Assembly: GCA_033856535.1 (NCBI GenBank)
Contig: JAWVEV010000217.1
Coordinates: 1-5,137 of the forward strand
DNA length: 5,137 nucleotides
Direction: 5' to 3'
From: JAWVEV01 sp033856535
Lineage (GTDB): Bacteria > Actinomycetota > Thermoleophilia > Miltoncostaeales > Miltoncostaeaceae
Shown here one piece after another: positions 1 to 5,017 of the stretch (positions are counted from its first letter, which is position 1; each line of letters opens with the position of its first letter). A model generated the notes under the pieces. The model was not told the DNA's origin and ran no database searches. It saw only the letters and a program-made list of their open reading frames with translations. The position numbers and the translations under genes were made by a program.

Positions 1-4
1 GCTC

Positions 5-38
5 CGCCCGCGCGCCGCCGGCCGGCGGCGCGCGGGCG
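5..38 (-). terminator. Perfect 34-nt GC palindrome, probable terminator of the cold shock gene
   Basis: Every base from 5 to 38 pairs with its mirror position: 17 bp per arm, centred between 21 and 22, all G or C. As RNA it would form a very stable stem, with the central bases opened to make the loop. It begins 11 nt after the cold shock gene's stop codon, where a terminator would sit. No T-run follows on the minus strand (the next bases read GAGC), so it is not a classical intrinsic terminator, but high-GC bacteria often have U-less terminator hairpins. Because it is symmetric it could also stop a convergent transcript from the left, outside the window. Alternative: a cruciform or protein-binding site. 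Confidence 0.6.
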
Positions 39-49
39 TCGTCATGGTC

Positions 50-265
50 CTAGAGCGCGTTGACCGCGGCGGCCTGCGGGCCCTTGGGACCCTCCTGGCT
101 CTCGAAGCTCACGCGCTGGCCCTCCTCGAGGTTCCGGTAGCCGGACCCCTGGATCTCCGAGAAGTGCACGAACAGATCCTTGCCCCCGTCATCCGGGGTG
201 ATGAACCCATACCCCTTCTCGGGGGAGAACCACTTCACGACGCCTTCGGGCATTTGCTGTGTCAT
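50..265 (-). CDS. csp: Cold shock protein, CspA family
   Basis: This is a single cold-shock domain of 71 residues. Such proteins are small cytoplasmic five-stranded beta barrels that bind single-stranded RNA and DNA and act as RNA chaperones. The family hallmarks are all present: the opening GVVKWF, the RNP1 motif KGYGFI around residues 22-27, and the RNP2 motif LFVHF around 36-40, followed by SEIQGSGYRNL and a short C-terminal strand ending AAAVNAL. Two starts are possible. ATG at 265 gives MTQQMPEG and has GAAGGGA directly abutting it, which is too close for an ideal ribosome site. ATG at 253 gives MPEGVVKWF (67 residues, the usual family length), with the same purine run about 12 nt away. 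I kept the longer form. An upstream extension to 418 is unlikely because that stretch reads as atypical, low-complexity protein. It is divergent from the metal exporter and followed by a strong palindrome. Confidence 0.95.
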   Translation of the reverse strand: MTQQMPEGVVKWFSPEKGYGFITPDDGGKDLFVHFSEIQGSGYRNLEEGQRVSFESQEGPKGPQAAAVNAL

Positions 266-385
266 TCCCTTCGCTCGGCGAGACCCGTACGAAACCGCCG
301 AGCCAGCAAAGCCACGGACGTTCGCAATCCATCCCGCATGTGCGACGCCCCAGGGTGGAGCGCCGACAGGATGGTACCTCACCCG

Positions 386-405
386 CCCGCGGGTCGCGCC
401 GCGGG
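386..405. repeat. Inverted repeat in the divergent control region
   Basis: CCCGCGG (386-392) and CCGCGGG (399-405) form a 7-bp perfect stem around a 6-nt loop, GTCGCG. A competing longer-range pairing joins 382-389 with 407-414 (8 bp). It lies about 35 nt before the exporter's start and about 120 nt before csp's. It could be a regulator site or a leader hairpin, but in DNA this rich in G and C such repeats arise often by chance. Confidence 0.3.
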
Positions 406-426
406 CCGGGCGGGCCATACTCCGTT

Positions 427-431
427 GGGAG
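427..431 (+). promoter_or_regulatory. Ribosome binding site deciding the GTG start of the exporter
   Basis: GGGAG lies 9 nt before the GTG at 441. It is the only good purine-rich motif near the beginning of the recognisable protein, and supports GTG 441 over the open frame that continues upstream to 180, which runs antisense through the csp gene. Confidence 0.6.
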
Positions 432-440
432 ATCAGGCCC

Positions 441-1394
441 GTGCCGCACGACCACGCGCACCATGACCACGCCCCTCACGAGGGCGACCACGCCGGCCGC
501 GGCCGGCGCTCCCGCGCGCTCGGCCTGGCGCTCGCGGTCACGGCCGGGTTCACCGTCGTCGAGGCCGTCGCGGGCCTGCTCACCGGCAGCCTCGCTCTGC
601 TGGCCGACGCCGGCCACATGCTCTCGGACAACGTCGCGCTGGCGCTGGCGCTGGGCGCCATGTGGCTGGCCTCGCGGCCGCCCACCACGGGGCGGAGCTT
701 CGGCTACCGCCGCGCCGAGATCATCGCCGCGCTGGTCAACGGGGTCGGCCTGGTCGCGATCGCGATCTGGATCTTCGTGGAGGCCGGGCGGCGGCTCGCC
801 GACCCGCCCGACGTGGAGGGCGGCTGGGTGCTCACGGTGGCGAGCCTCGGCCTGGTCGTGAACATCGTCGCCGCGCGCCTGCTGCACGGCGGCGGGAGGG
901 ACAGCCTCAACGTGCGGGCCGCCTTCCTGCACGTTCTCGGCGACCTCGTCGCCTCGGTGGGCGTCATCGTGGGCGCGCTGGTGATCCTGGGGACCGGCTG
1001 GCGGACCGTGGACCCGCTGGTCTCGATCCTGATCGGCCTGCTGATCCTCGCGAGCTCGTGGTCGGTGCTGCGGGAGTCGGTCGACGTTCTGCTGGAGGCG
1101 GCGCCCCGCGGCGTGGACGTCGACGAGATCGGCAAGCGCATGGCCGCGGTGCCGGGCGTGGCCGAGGTGCACGACCTGCACGTCTGGACCATCACCTCGG
1201 GCTTCACCTCGCTCTCGGCGCACCTGCTCGTGGAGCGCGACCAGGACTGCCACGTGCGCCGGCGGGCGGTCGAGGAGCTGCTGCGGAACGAGTACCGGAT
1301 CGCCCACACGACGCTGCAGGCGGACCACCTCGGCGAGGGGGCGGTGTTCGTCCCGATCGAGGAGGTCACCTCCCCGCGGCGGCGGGAGGGCTAG
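441..1394 (+). CDS. Cation diffusion facilitator (CDF) metal exporter, zinc type
   Basis: This 317-residue protein has the CzcD/ZitB-type layout: six membrane helices (about 26-48, 51-77, 93-116, 127-148, 159-184, 189-207) and a cytoplasmic C-terminal domain. CDF proteins export Zn2+ and sometimes Cd2+ or Co2+ in exchange for protons, across the cytoplasmic membrane. The transport site is visible as DAGHMLSD in helix 2 (H59, D63) and HVLGD in helix 5 (H164, D168). This HD/HD pattern is typical of the zinc-transporting branch, rather than the DD/DD pattern of manganese transporters. The N-terminus is rich in histidine and acidic residues (HDHAHHDHAPHEGDH), a common metal-binding tail. The C-terminal domain carries the conserved HDLHVW (residues 244-249). 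The GTG start is backed by GGGAG 9 nt upstream; earlier in-frame codons lie antisense to csp. Substrate is inferred from motifs; zinc is most likely. Confidence 0.95.
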   Translation: MPHDHAHHDHAPHEGDHAGRGRRSRALGLALAVTAGFTVVEAVAGLLTGSLALLADAGHMLSDNVALALALGAMWLASRPPTTGRSFGYRRAEIIAALVNGVGLVAIAIWIFVEAGRRLADPPDVEGGWVLTVASLGLVVNIVAARLLHGGGRDSLNVRAAFLHVLGDLVASVGVIVGALVILGTGWRTVDPLVSILIGLLILASSWSVLRESVDVLLEAAPRGVDVDEIGKRMAAVPGVAEVHDLHVWTITSGFTSLSAHLLVERDQDCHVRRRAVEELLRNEYRIAHTTLQADHLGEGAVFVPIEEVTSPRRREG

Positions 1395-1397
1395 ACT
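1392..1397 (+). promoter_or_regulatory. Candidate -10 box for a leaderless transcript
   Basis: TAGACT matches the TANNNT form of a -10 element and ends 6 nt before the ATG at 1404, the spacing seen in leaderless actinobacterial mRNAs whose first base is the A of the start codon. It includes the stop codon of the exporter gene. No clear -35 is present, so support is positional only. Confidence 0.35.
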
Positions 1398-1403
1398 CGA
1401 CCC

Positions 1404-2000
1404 ATGCTGAATCGACGGCAGGCCGTGGTCGGGTACGCCACCTACGTCCTCGCCCGCCGCATCGCCCGCAGGGCGGTACGGCGCAAGCTGGAGGACCTGC
1501 GTCCCTTCTCGGGGACGAATGGAACCGAGGTCGTTCGGGAAAGAGGAGGCCGCATGCTGAAGAGGTCCAACGGCGCCAAGACGGCGCGCCGCACCAGGGA
1601 GGCGACGGTTGCCGGCGCCGGCCGCGCCGGAGCGCTGATCGAGGCGGTGCGCCCGCTGGTCGAGCGCGCGGCCAGCGATCACCAGCTCCACGCGGCGATC
1701 CGCAACGCCCTCGCCACCGGCCGCGAGGTCTCCTCGCAGGTCTCCGGCAAGAAGCCGTCCAAGGCCGCCCGCAAGCTGGCCGACGACCGCAAGCTCCAGC
1801 GCCGGGCGCTCGCCTCGGTGACCGAGCTGCGCGACGCCATGACCGGCGTGGTCCAGGAGCCCAAGAAGAAGAAGCGGGGCAAGCTGCTCGGCGTCGTCGC
1901 GGCCATCGCCGCGGTCGCCGCGGCGGTGCCGTTCCTCAAGAGCCGCCTGGGCGGCAACGGCGGCGACGAGCACGGCCAGAACGGCGGGTTCTCCGGCTAG
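1404..2000 (+). CDS. Small basic protein with a C-terminal membrane helix, function unknown
   Basis: I do not recognise a named family. The full frame encodes 198 residues. Residues 1-33 are strongly basic and helix-prone (LARRIARRAVRRKLE). Residues about 51-150 are polar, lysine- and arginine-rich and alanine-rich helix, including LIEAVRPLVERAASDHQL and SGKKPSKAARKLADDRKL. A PKKKKRGK cluster (153-160) precedes one hydrophobic helix (about 161-178), then a short glycine-rich tail. The basic run before the helix predicts that the large N-terminal part stays in the cytoplasm. Two starts are credible. ATG 1404 has a -10-like TAGACT at leaderless spacing. ATG 1554 (MLKRSN, 148 residues) has a strong GAGGAGG 4 nt away. 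Codons between about 1517 and 1553 (AAT, GGA, GTT, GAA, AGA) are unlike the rest and resemble noncoding leader. It lies 9 nt after the exporter, possibly cotranscribed, but nothing links it to metal transport. Confidence 0.75.
   Translation: MLNRRQAVVGYATYVLARRIARRAVRRKLEDLRPFSGTNGTEVVRERGGRMLKRSNGAKTARRTREATVAGAGRAGALIEAVRPLVERAASDHQLHAAIRNALATGREVSSQVSGKKPSKAARKLADDRKLQRRALASVTELRDAMTGVVQEPKKKKRGKLLGVVAAIAAVAAAVPFLKSRLGGNGGDEHGQNGGFSG
1543..1549 (+). promoter_or_regulatory. Strong internal Shine-Dalgarno for the start at 1554
   Basis: GAGGAGG lies 4 nt before an in-frame ATG (1554-1556). It is the best ribosome site in the window, and argues that a 148-residue form of the basic membrane protein is made, whether or not the 1404 start is also used. 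Confidence 0.6.
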
Positions 2001-3073
2001 CTCGCGGCTTCCCCCCTCGGCCCGTCCGGGGACATCACCGCGGAGCGGCCCATCAAGCGCGTCCCGGTGGCCTTGAAGGAGGCCGTCGCACGATCGCCCG
2101 GGCGCAGCCCGAGCCGCTCGGCCGAGGCCGCGGTGATCTCGGCCGCCAGCGGGCCCACGGTCACGCGCACGCGGTTGCCCAGGGGGTAGAGCGAGCCGAC
2201 CGGGCCGGTGATCCGGTTGAGCGCCGAGTCGTCGGGCTCCGCGCGTCCCACCGAGACGTCCCAGGGCTGCACCACGACCGCCACCGGGCCGGTCGCGGCG
2301 TCGGTCGAGCGCAGCAGGCCGCCGGCGTCCAGGACCACCTCGGTCAGGCCGTCCGCGGCCGGCCGCGCCACGCCGAGCAGGATGTTCGCGCCGGTCAGGC
2401 GCGCCACGAACGGGTCGGCCGGGCGGGCCACCAGCTCGGCCGGGGTCCCGAGCTGGCGCAGCTCGCCCCGCACGAGCACCCCGACGGTGCCCCCCAGGGC
2501 CGCCGCCTCGGCGAAGTCGTGGGTCACGATCAGCGCCGGCAGGCCGAGCTCCGCGGTCAGACCGGCGAGCTCGGCGCGCACGTTGGCCCGGGTCTCGGCG
2601 TCGAGCGCGGCGGTCGGCTCGTCCAGCAGCAGCGCCTTCGGCCGGCGGGCCAGGGCCCGGGCGAGGGCGGCGCGCTGGCGCTCGCCGCCCGAGAGCTGCC
2701 CCGGCCGGACGCCGGCCAGGTGCGCGATGCCGAACCGGCGCAGCAGCGGCCCCGCGGCCTCACGCCCGCCGGCGAAGGCGACGTTGCCCTCGACGGTCAG
2801 GTGCGGGAAGAGCGCGTGCGACTGGAAGAGGTAGCCCACCGCCCGGCGCTCCGGCGGCAGGTCGATGCCGGCCGCGCTGTCCAGCCAGACCTCCTCCCCC
2901 AGCGCCACCCGCCCGCGCGCGCCGGGCGCCAGGCCGGCGATCGCGCGCAGGATCGTGCTCTTGCCGGCCCCGGACGGGCCGACGAGCGCGACCGGCCGGG
3001 CGCCTACCTCGAGGGCGACGCGGAGCCGGAAGTCGCGGAGGGGGACGTCCAGGTCGAGCCGAAGGGGCTCCAC
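1997..3073 (-). CDS. modC: Molybdate ABC transporter ATP-binding protein ModC
   Basis: The 358-residue protein is the ATPase that powers molybdate import, working as a dimer on the inner face of ModB. All ABC motifs are intact: Walker A GPSGAGKST (32-40), Q-loop FQ (83-84), signature LSGGERQR (127-134), Walker B ALLLDEP (147-153), D-loop ALD (156-158), and the switch histidine in THD (H185). A C-terminal TOBE/Mop-type domain (about 287-340) is where ModC proteins bind the oxyanion or sense its level. The length is normal for ModC. The start is GTG at 3073, the only start codon that includes the typical opening LRLDLDVPLRDFRL; GGTGA lies 4 nt upstream. This start lies inside modB, giving a 70-nt overlap. 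The stop is shared head to head with the plus-strand neighbour (CTAG). Tungstate could also be a substrate, but the ModB motif and regulator favour the Mod system. Confidence 0.95.
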   Translation of the reverse strand: MEPLRLDLDVPLRDFRLRVALEVGARPVALVGPSGAGKSTILRAIAGLAPGARGRVALGEEVWLDSAAGIDLPPERRAVGYLFQSHALFPHLTVEGNVAFAGGREAAGPLLRRFGIAHLAGVRPGQLSGGERQRAALARALARRPKALLLDEPTAALDAETRANVRAELAGLTAELGLPALIVTHDFAEAAALGGTVGVLVRGELRQLGTPAELVARPADPFVARLTGANILLGVARPAADGLTEVVLDAGGLLRSTDAATGPVAVVVQPWDVSVGRAEPDDSALNRITGPVGSLYPLGNRVRVTVGPLAAEITAASAERLGLRPGDRATASFKATGTRLMGRSAVMSPDGPRGEAAS

Positions 3074-3843
3074 CGGGTCACCAGCCGGGTCGTGAGCAGG
3101 ATCGCCGCGCTCACCGCCACGAGCAGCGCGCCGATGGCCAGCGCGGTCGTGAAGTCGCGGTCGAACTCGGCGTAGATCGCCAGGGGCAGGGTCTGCGTCC
3201 GGCCGGGGAAGCTCCCGGCGAAGATGATCGTGGCGCCGAACTCGCCCAGGCCGCGGGCGAAGGCCAGCGTGGCGCCGGCCCCGAGGCCGCCGAGGGCGAG
3301 CGGCAGGGCGATCCGCCCGAAGGCGCGCGCCGGGCGGGCGCCGAGCGTCCGCGCGGCGGCAAGCAGGTCCGGGTCGACGGCCTCGAACGCCGCCACGGCC
3401 TGGCGCAGGTAGAAGGGGCTGGCGACGAAGATCACCGCCAGCACGACGGCGGTCTGGGTGAAGGGCAGCCGCAGGCCGAGCACGTCGAGGCTCCCGCCGA
3501 GCAGGCCCTGGCTCCCGAAGGCCGCCAGCAGGCCGACGCCGGCCACCGCCGGCGGCAGCACCAGCGGCAGCTCGAGCAGGGTCAGCGCCAGCGTCCGCCC
3601 GCGGAAGCGGCGGGTGGCCAGCAGATAGGCCGCCGGAGTCCCCACGGCGAGGATGACCGCCTGCGCGATCAGGTTGGTCTCGAGGCTCACGACGATCGCG
3701 TCGCGGGCCGACGCGCTGCCGAGCTGGCGGACGATCGCCGCGGGCCCGGCCTCGGCGAAGATCGCGATCAGGGGCAGGGCCAGGAAGAACAGGGCCAGGG
3801 CCAGCGCGCCCACGAGGAGCGCGGTGAAGGCCCCGCGCCTCAT
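3004..3843 (-). CDS. modB: Molybdate ABC transporter permease ModB
   Basis: This 279-residue protein is the membrane channel subunit for molybdate uptake, a homodimer in the Mod complex. Hydrophobic segments lie at about 8-30, 57-77, 85-108, 128-148, 178-198 and 232-252. The EAA loop that docks the ATPase is visible at about 154-183 (EAVDPDLLAAARTLGA then PARAFGRIALP). The stretch ARGLGEFGAT (196-205) followed by GSFPGRTQTLPLAIY (210-224) closely resembles the ModB signature and is the best evidence for molybdate over sulfate or tungstate. The ATG at 3843 overlaps the modA stop as ATGA, with no Shine-Dalgarno, so translation is probably coupled to modA. The last 20 or so residues (FGSTWTSPSATSGSASPSR) are a serine- and threonine-rich tail encoded by bases that also encode the start of ModC in another frame. 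They look like a run-on rather than conserved ModB sequence. Confidence 0.95.
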   Translation of the reverse strand: MRRGAFTALLVGALALALFFLALPLIAIFAEAGPAAIVRQLGSASARDAIVVSLETNLIAQAVILAVGTPAAYLLATRRFRGRTLALTLLELPLVLPPAVAGVGLLAAFGSQGLLGGSLDVLGLRLPFTQTAVVLAVIFVASPFYLRQAVAAFEAVDPDLLAAARTLGARPARAFGRIALPLALGGLGAGATLAFARGLGEFGATIIFAGSFPGRTQTLPLAIYAEFDRDFTTALAIGALLVAVSAAILLTTRLVTRWSPFGSTWTSPSATSGSASPSR

Positions 3844-4571
3844 GGCGGCCCGAAGCCCCCCGCGCGGAGGAGAGCCTGGCCGCGGGAGCCGAGGGCCTTC
3901 TTCACGAACTGCTCGGCCTCGCCGGCGTGGTTCGAGCCCGAGACCACGGACACCGTGTAGAGGATCCGCGGCTGCGCGTCCGCGGGCAGCTCGATCGCGT
4001 CGACGTCGGCCGCCCCGGCGTCGGTGGTGTAGCCGATCGCGGCGTCGGCCTCGCCGAGCGCGACCTTCGCCGCATTGGCGGCCGCGTCGTTCTCGTAGCT
4101 GGCGGCCATCCCGACCAGGTCCGACTGCCCCAGCGTCGCAAGCATCTGGCGGGCGTAGTCGCCGAGCGGGACGCTCTCGTCGGCCATCACGAAGCGGATG
4201 CCCGGCCGGCGCAGGTCGGCGAGGGTCCGGATGCCCTTCGGGTTGCCCTTCGGCACGAGGATCGCGAGCCTGTTCGTGGCCAGCGCCCGCGGCGCCTCGA
4301 GCAGGCCCTCGGACCGCAGCTCGCGGGCCAGCGCGGCGTCGGCCGACACGAACAGGTCCGCGGACGCGCCCTCGCGGATCTGGGTCGCCAGCGTGCCCGA
4401 CGCGGCGAAGCTGTACACGGCGTCGGGGTCGAGCGGCGGCAGCACCTCGCTGAGCGACGCCGCGCCGAACACCCTGAGCTTGAAGTCGTCGCCGCCGCAG
4501 CCGGCGAGCGCGACGGACAGCGCCAGCATCGCGAGGAGGGCCGCGAGCCCCCGGCGCGGGGCGCGCCTCAG
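3840..4571 (-). CDS. modA: Molybdate-binding lipoprotein ModA
   Basis: This is the extracytoplasmic binding protein that captures molybdate and delivers it to ModBC. From a CTG at 4571 it is 243 residues: charged n-region RRAPRR, hydrophobic stretch LAALLAMLALSVALAG, lipobox ALAGC with the lipid-bearing cysteine at 25, then the mature domain. ModA motifs follow: GAASLSEV (S39), FAASGTLATQI (S58), ADLFVSAD, VPLGDYARQ and AIGYTTDA (Y181). These match the serine, backbone and tyrosine contacts to molybdate known from the Escherichia coli protein. The only standard start, ATG 4529, gives 229 residues but leaves just 10 uncharged residues before the cysteine and has no Shine-Dalgarno. I therefore prefer CTG 4571, which overlaps the regulator's stop as CTGA. 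The CTG is inference; ATG 4529 is the conservative choice. Its stop overlaps the modB start (ATGA). Confidence 0.93.
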   Translation of the reverse strand: MRRAPRRGLAALLAMLALSVALAGCGGDDFKLRVFGAASLSEVLPPLDPDAVYSFAASGTLATQIREGASADLFVSADAALARELRSEGLLEAPRALATNRLAILVPKGNPKGIRTLADLRRPGIRFVMADESVPLGDYARQMLATLGQSDLVGMAASYENDAAANAAKVALGEADAAIGYTTDAGAADVDAIELPADAQPRILYTVSVVSGSNHAGEAEQFVKKALGSRGQALLRAGGFGPP

Positions 4572-4954
4572 CGCTCGACCATGACCGACGTGGCCTTCAC
4601 CACCGCGGTGGCGCGCATCCCGGGCCGCAGGCCGAGGTCCTCGACCGCGTCGCGGGTGATCAGCGCCATCACGCGGCCGGGCGCGTCCATCTCGATCACG
4701 ACCCCGGCCACCATGCCCTCGACGCGCAGCTCCCGCACCACGCCCGCGAAGCGGTTGCGCGCGCTGAGCGTCCCGCCGCCGGAGGTCGCCGGGACGGCGG
4801 TGAGCCGCTCGACCTCCTCGGCCGAGACGGTGCGCCGGTTGGCGGCGTCGCGGCCCGTGTGGATGCGCCCCGCCCTATCCCAGCGGCGAAGCGTATCCAG
4901 CGAGATCCCGAGCGCGTCGGCGGCCTCGCGTGCGGTGTAATCGCGCCTAGGCAT
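4568..4954 (-). CDS. Helix-turn-helix/Mop-domain transcriptional regulator, probable molybdate sensor
   Basis: The 128-residue protein has two parts. Residues about 5-50 form a MerR/excisionase-like DNA-binding domain: YTAREAADALGISLDTLRRW is the helix-turn-helix and RDAANRRTVSAEEVERL the wing and following helix. Residues about 63-127 form a Mop/TOBE (molbindin) domain, with SARNRFAGVV at its start, VVIEMDAPGRVMALIT in the middle, and LGLRPGMRATAVVKATSVMV at the end. Such domains bind molybdate or tungstate, usually as oligomers. The fusion therefore resembles a compact stand-in for ModE, which pairs a different helix-turn-helix with two Mop domains. Being first in the modABC operon, it probably senses intracellular molybdate and controls its own operon; whether it represses or activates cannot be read from sequence. 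ATG 4954 has no Shine-Dalgarno but a -10-like TACACT 10 nt upstream, suggesting a very short leader. Its stop overlaps the proposed modA start. Confidence 0.9.
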   Translation of the reverse strand: MPRRDYTAREAADALGISLDTLRRWDRAGRIHTGRDAANRRTVSAEEVERLTAVPATSGGGTLSARNRFAGVVRELRVEGMVAGVVIEMDAPGRVMALITRDAVEDLGLRPGMRATAVVKATSVMVER

Positions 4955-4976
4955 CGCGTAGGCAAGTGTACGCGTA
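4955..4976 (-). repeat. Direct repeat around the mod operon promoter, candidate operator
   Basis: Read on the minus strand, TACGCG (4976-4971) is followed 10 nt later by a second TACGCG (4960-4955), 16 nt from repeat to repeat, with the second copy ending directly before the ATG. The -10-like TACACT starts right after the first copy. The first copy is also part of an 8-bp palindrome, TACGCGTA (4969-4976). A protein bound to both copies would cover the promoter. It does not resemble the classical ModE box. Autoregulation by the downstream regulator is inferred. Confidence 0.4.
4965..4970 (-). promoter_or_regulatory. Candidate -10 box of the regulator-modABC operon
   Basis: TACACT on the minus strand (4970 to 4965) fits TANNNT, ends 10 nt before the regulator's ATG and lies in a locally AT-richer patch. 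Transcription would start about 3 nt before the ATG, leaving almost no leader, consistent with the missing Shine-Dalgarno. No clear -35 is seen. Confidence 0.4.
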
Positions 4977-4984
4977 AAGAGGTT

Positions 4985-5000
4985 CGCGGCGCCGGCCGCG
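4985..5000 (-). terminator. Short GC hairpin after the NTF2-like gene, weak terminator candidate
   Basis: CGCGGC (4985-4990) pairs with GCCGCG (4995-5000) around the loop GCCG. It lies 17 nt past the stop of the partial gene and upstream of the mod promoter, a suitable place to separate the two units. The stem is only 6 bp and no T-run follows directly on the minus strand, so read-through into the mod operon is possible. Confidence 0.3.
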
Positions 5001-5017
5001 CTCCTCAGCCCCGCCCG

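Larger units (their letters stand above)
266..440. other. Divergent intergenic region between csp and the CDF exporter
   Basis: This 175-nt stretch must hold the promoters for both divergent genes. It is less GC-biased near 270-350 than the flanking genes, as expected for a control region. No promoter is convincing on either strand. The best minus-strand -10-like hexamer is TACCAT (376 to 371), which would give csp a leader of roughly 100 nt, and cold shock genes commonly have long leaders. On the plus strand CATACT (416-421) is a possible -10, but it would put the transcript start almost on the ribosome site. Neither has a clear -35. No metal-regulator operator (Zur or ArsR/SmtB type) could be recognised. 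A hairpin at 386-405 is listed separately. Confidence 0.5.

Noticed and set aside
266..418. Upstream extension of the cold shock frame to 418
   Set aside because: The added 51 residues are atypical and the cold-shock domain is complete without them.
180..440. Upstream extension of the exporter frame to an ATG at 180
   Set aside because: It would run antisense through the csp coding region and give a non-membrane N-terminus unlike the family; GTG 441 has a ribosome site and begins the His-rich tail.
1519..1560. Tiny frame ATG-GAA...TGA (13 codons) before the 1554 start
   Set aside because: It has no ribosome site of its own and no sign of conservation; it could be chance, so it is not called as a leader peptide.
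189..1973. Long minus-strand open frame (594 codons) opposite the exporter and the basic protein
   Set aside because: It runs antisense to two well-supported genes, and its protein is Arg/Gly/His/Asp-rich low complexity with no domain, as expected for an antisense frame in high-GC DNA.
662..3175. Very long plus-strand open frame (837 codons)
   Set aside because: It overlaps the exporter, the basic protein, modC and the end of modB in the wrong frame or strand; the Arg/Gly/Ala-rich sequence shows no motif.
1997..4571. Tungstate (Tup/Wtp) or sulfate rather than molybdate transporter
   Set aside because: The permease GEFGAT...GRTQT signature, the ModA-type substrate motifs and the linked Mop-domain regulator together fit the Mod system best, although tungstate may be carried too.
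3927..4940. Plus-strand open frame (337 codons) opposite modA and the regulator
   Set aside because: It is antisense to genes with clear family motifs; the composition is typical of a shadow frame.
4955..5017. Molybdenum-cofactor riboswitch before the mod operon
   Set aside because: The gap is only 63 nt, and the putative transcript start lies about 3 nt before the start codon, leaving no room for the structured leader.
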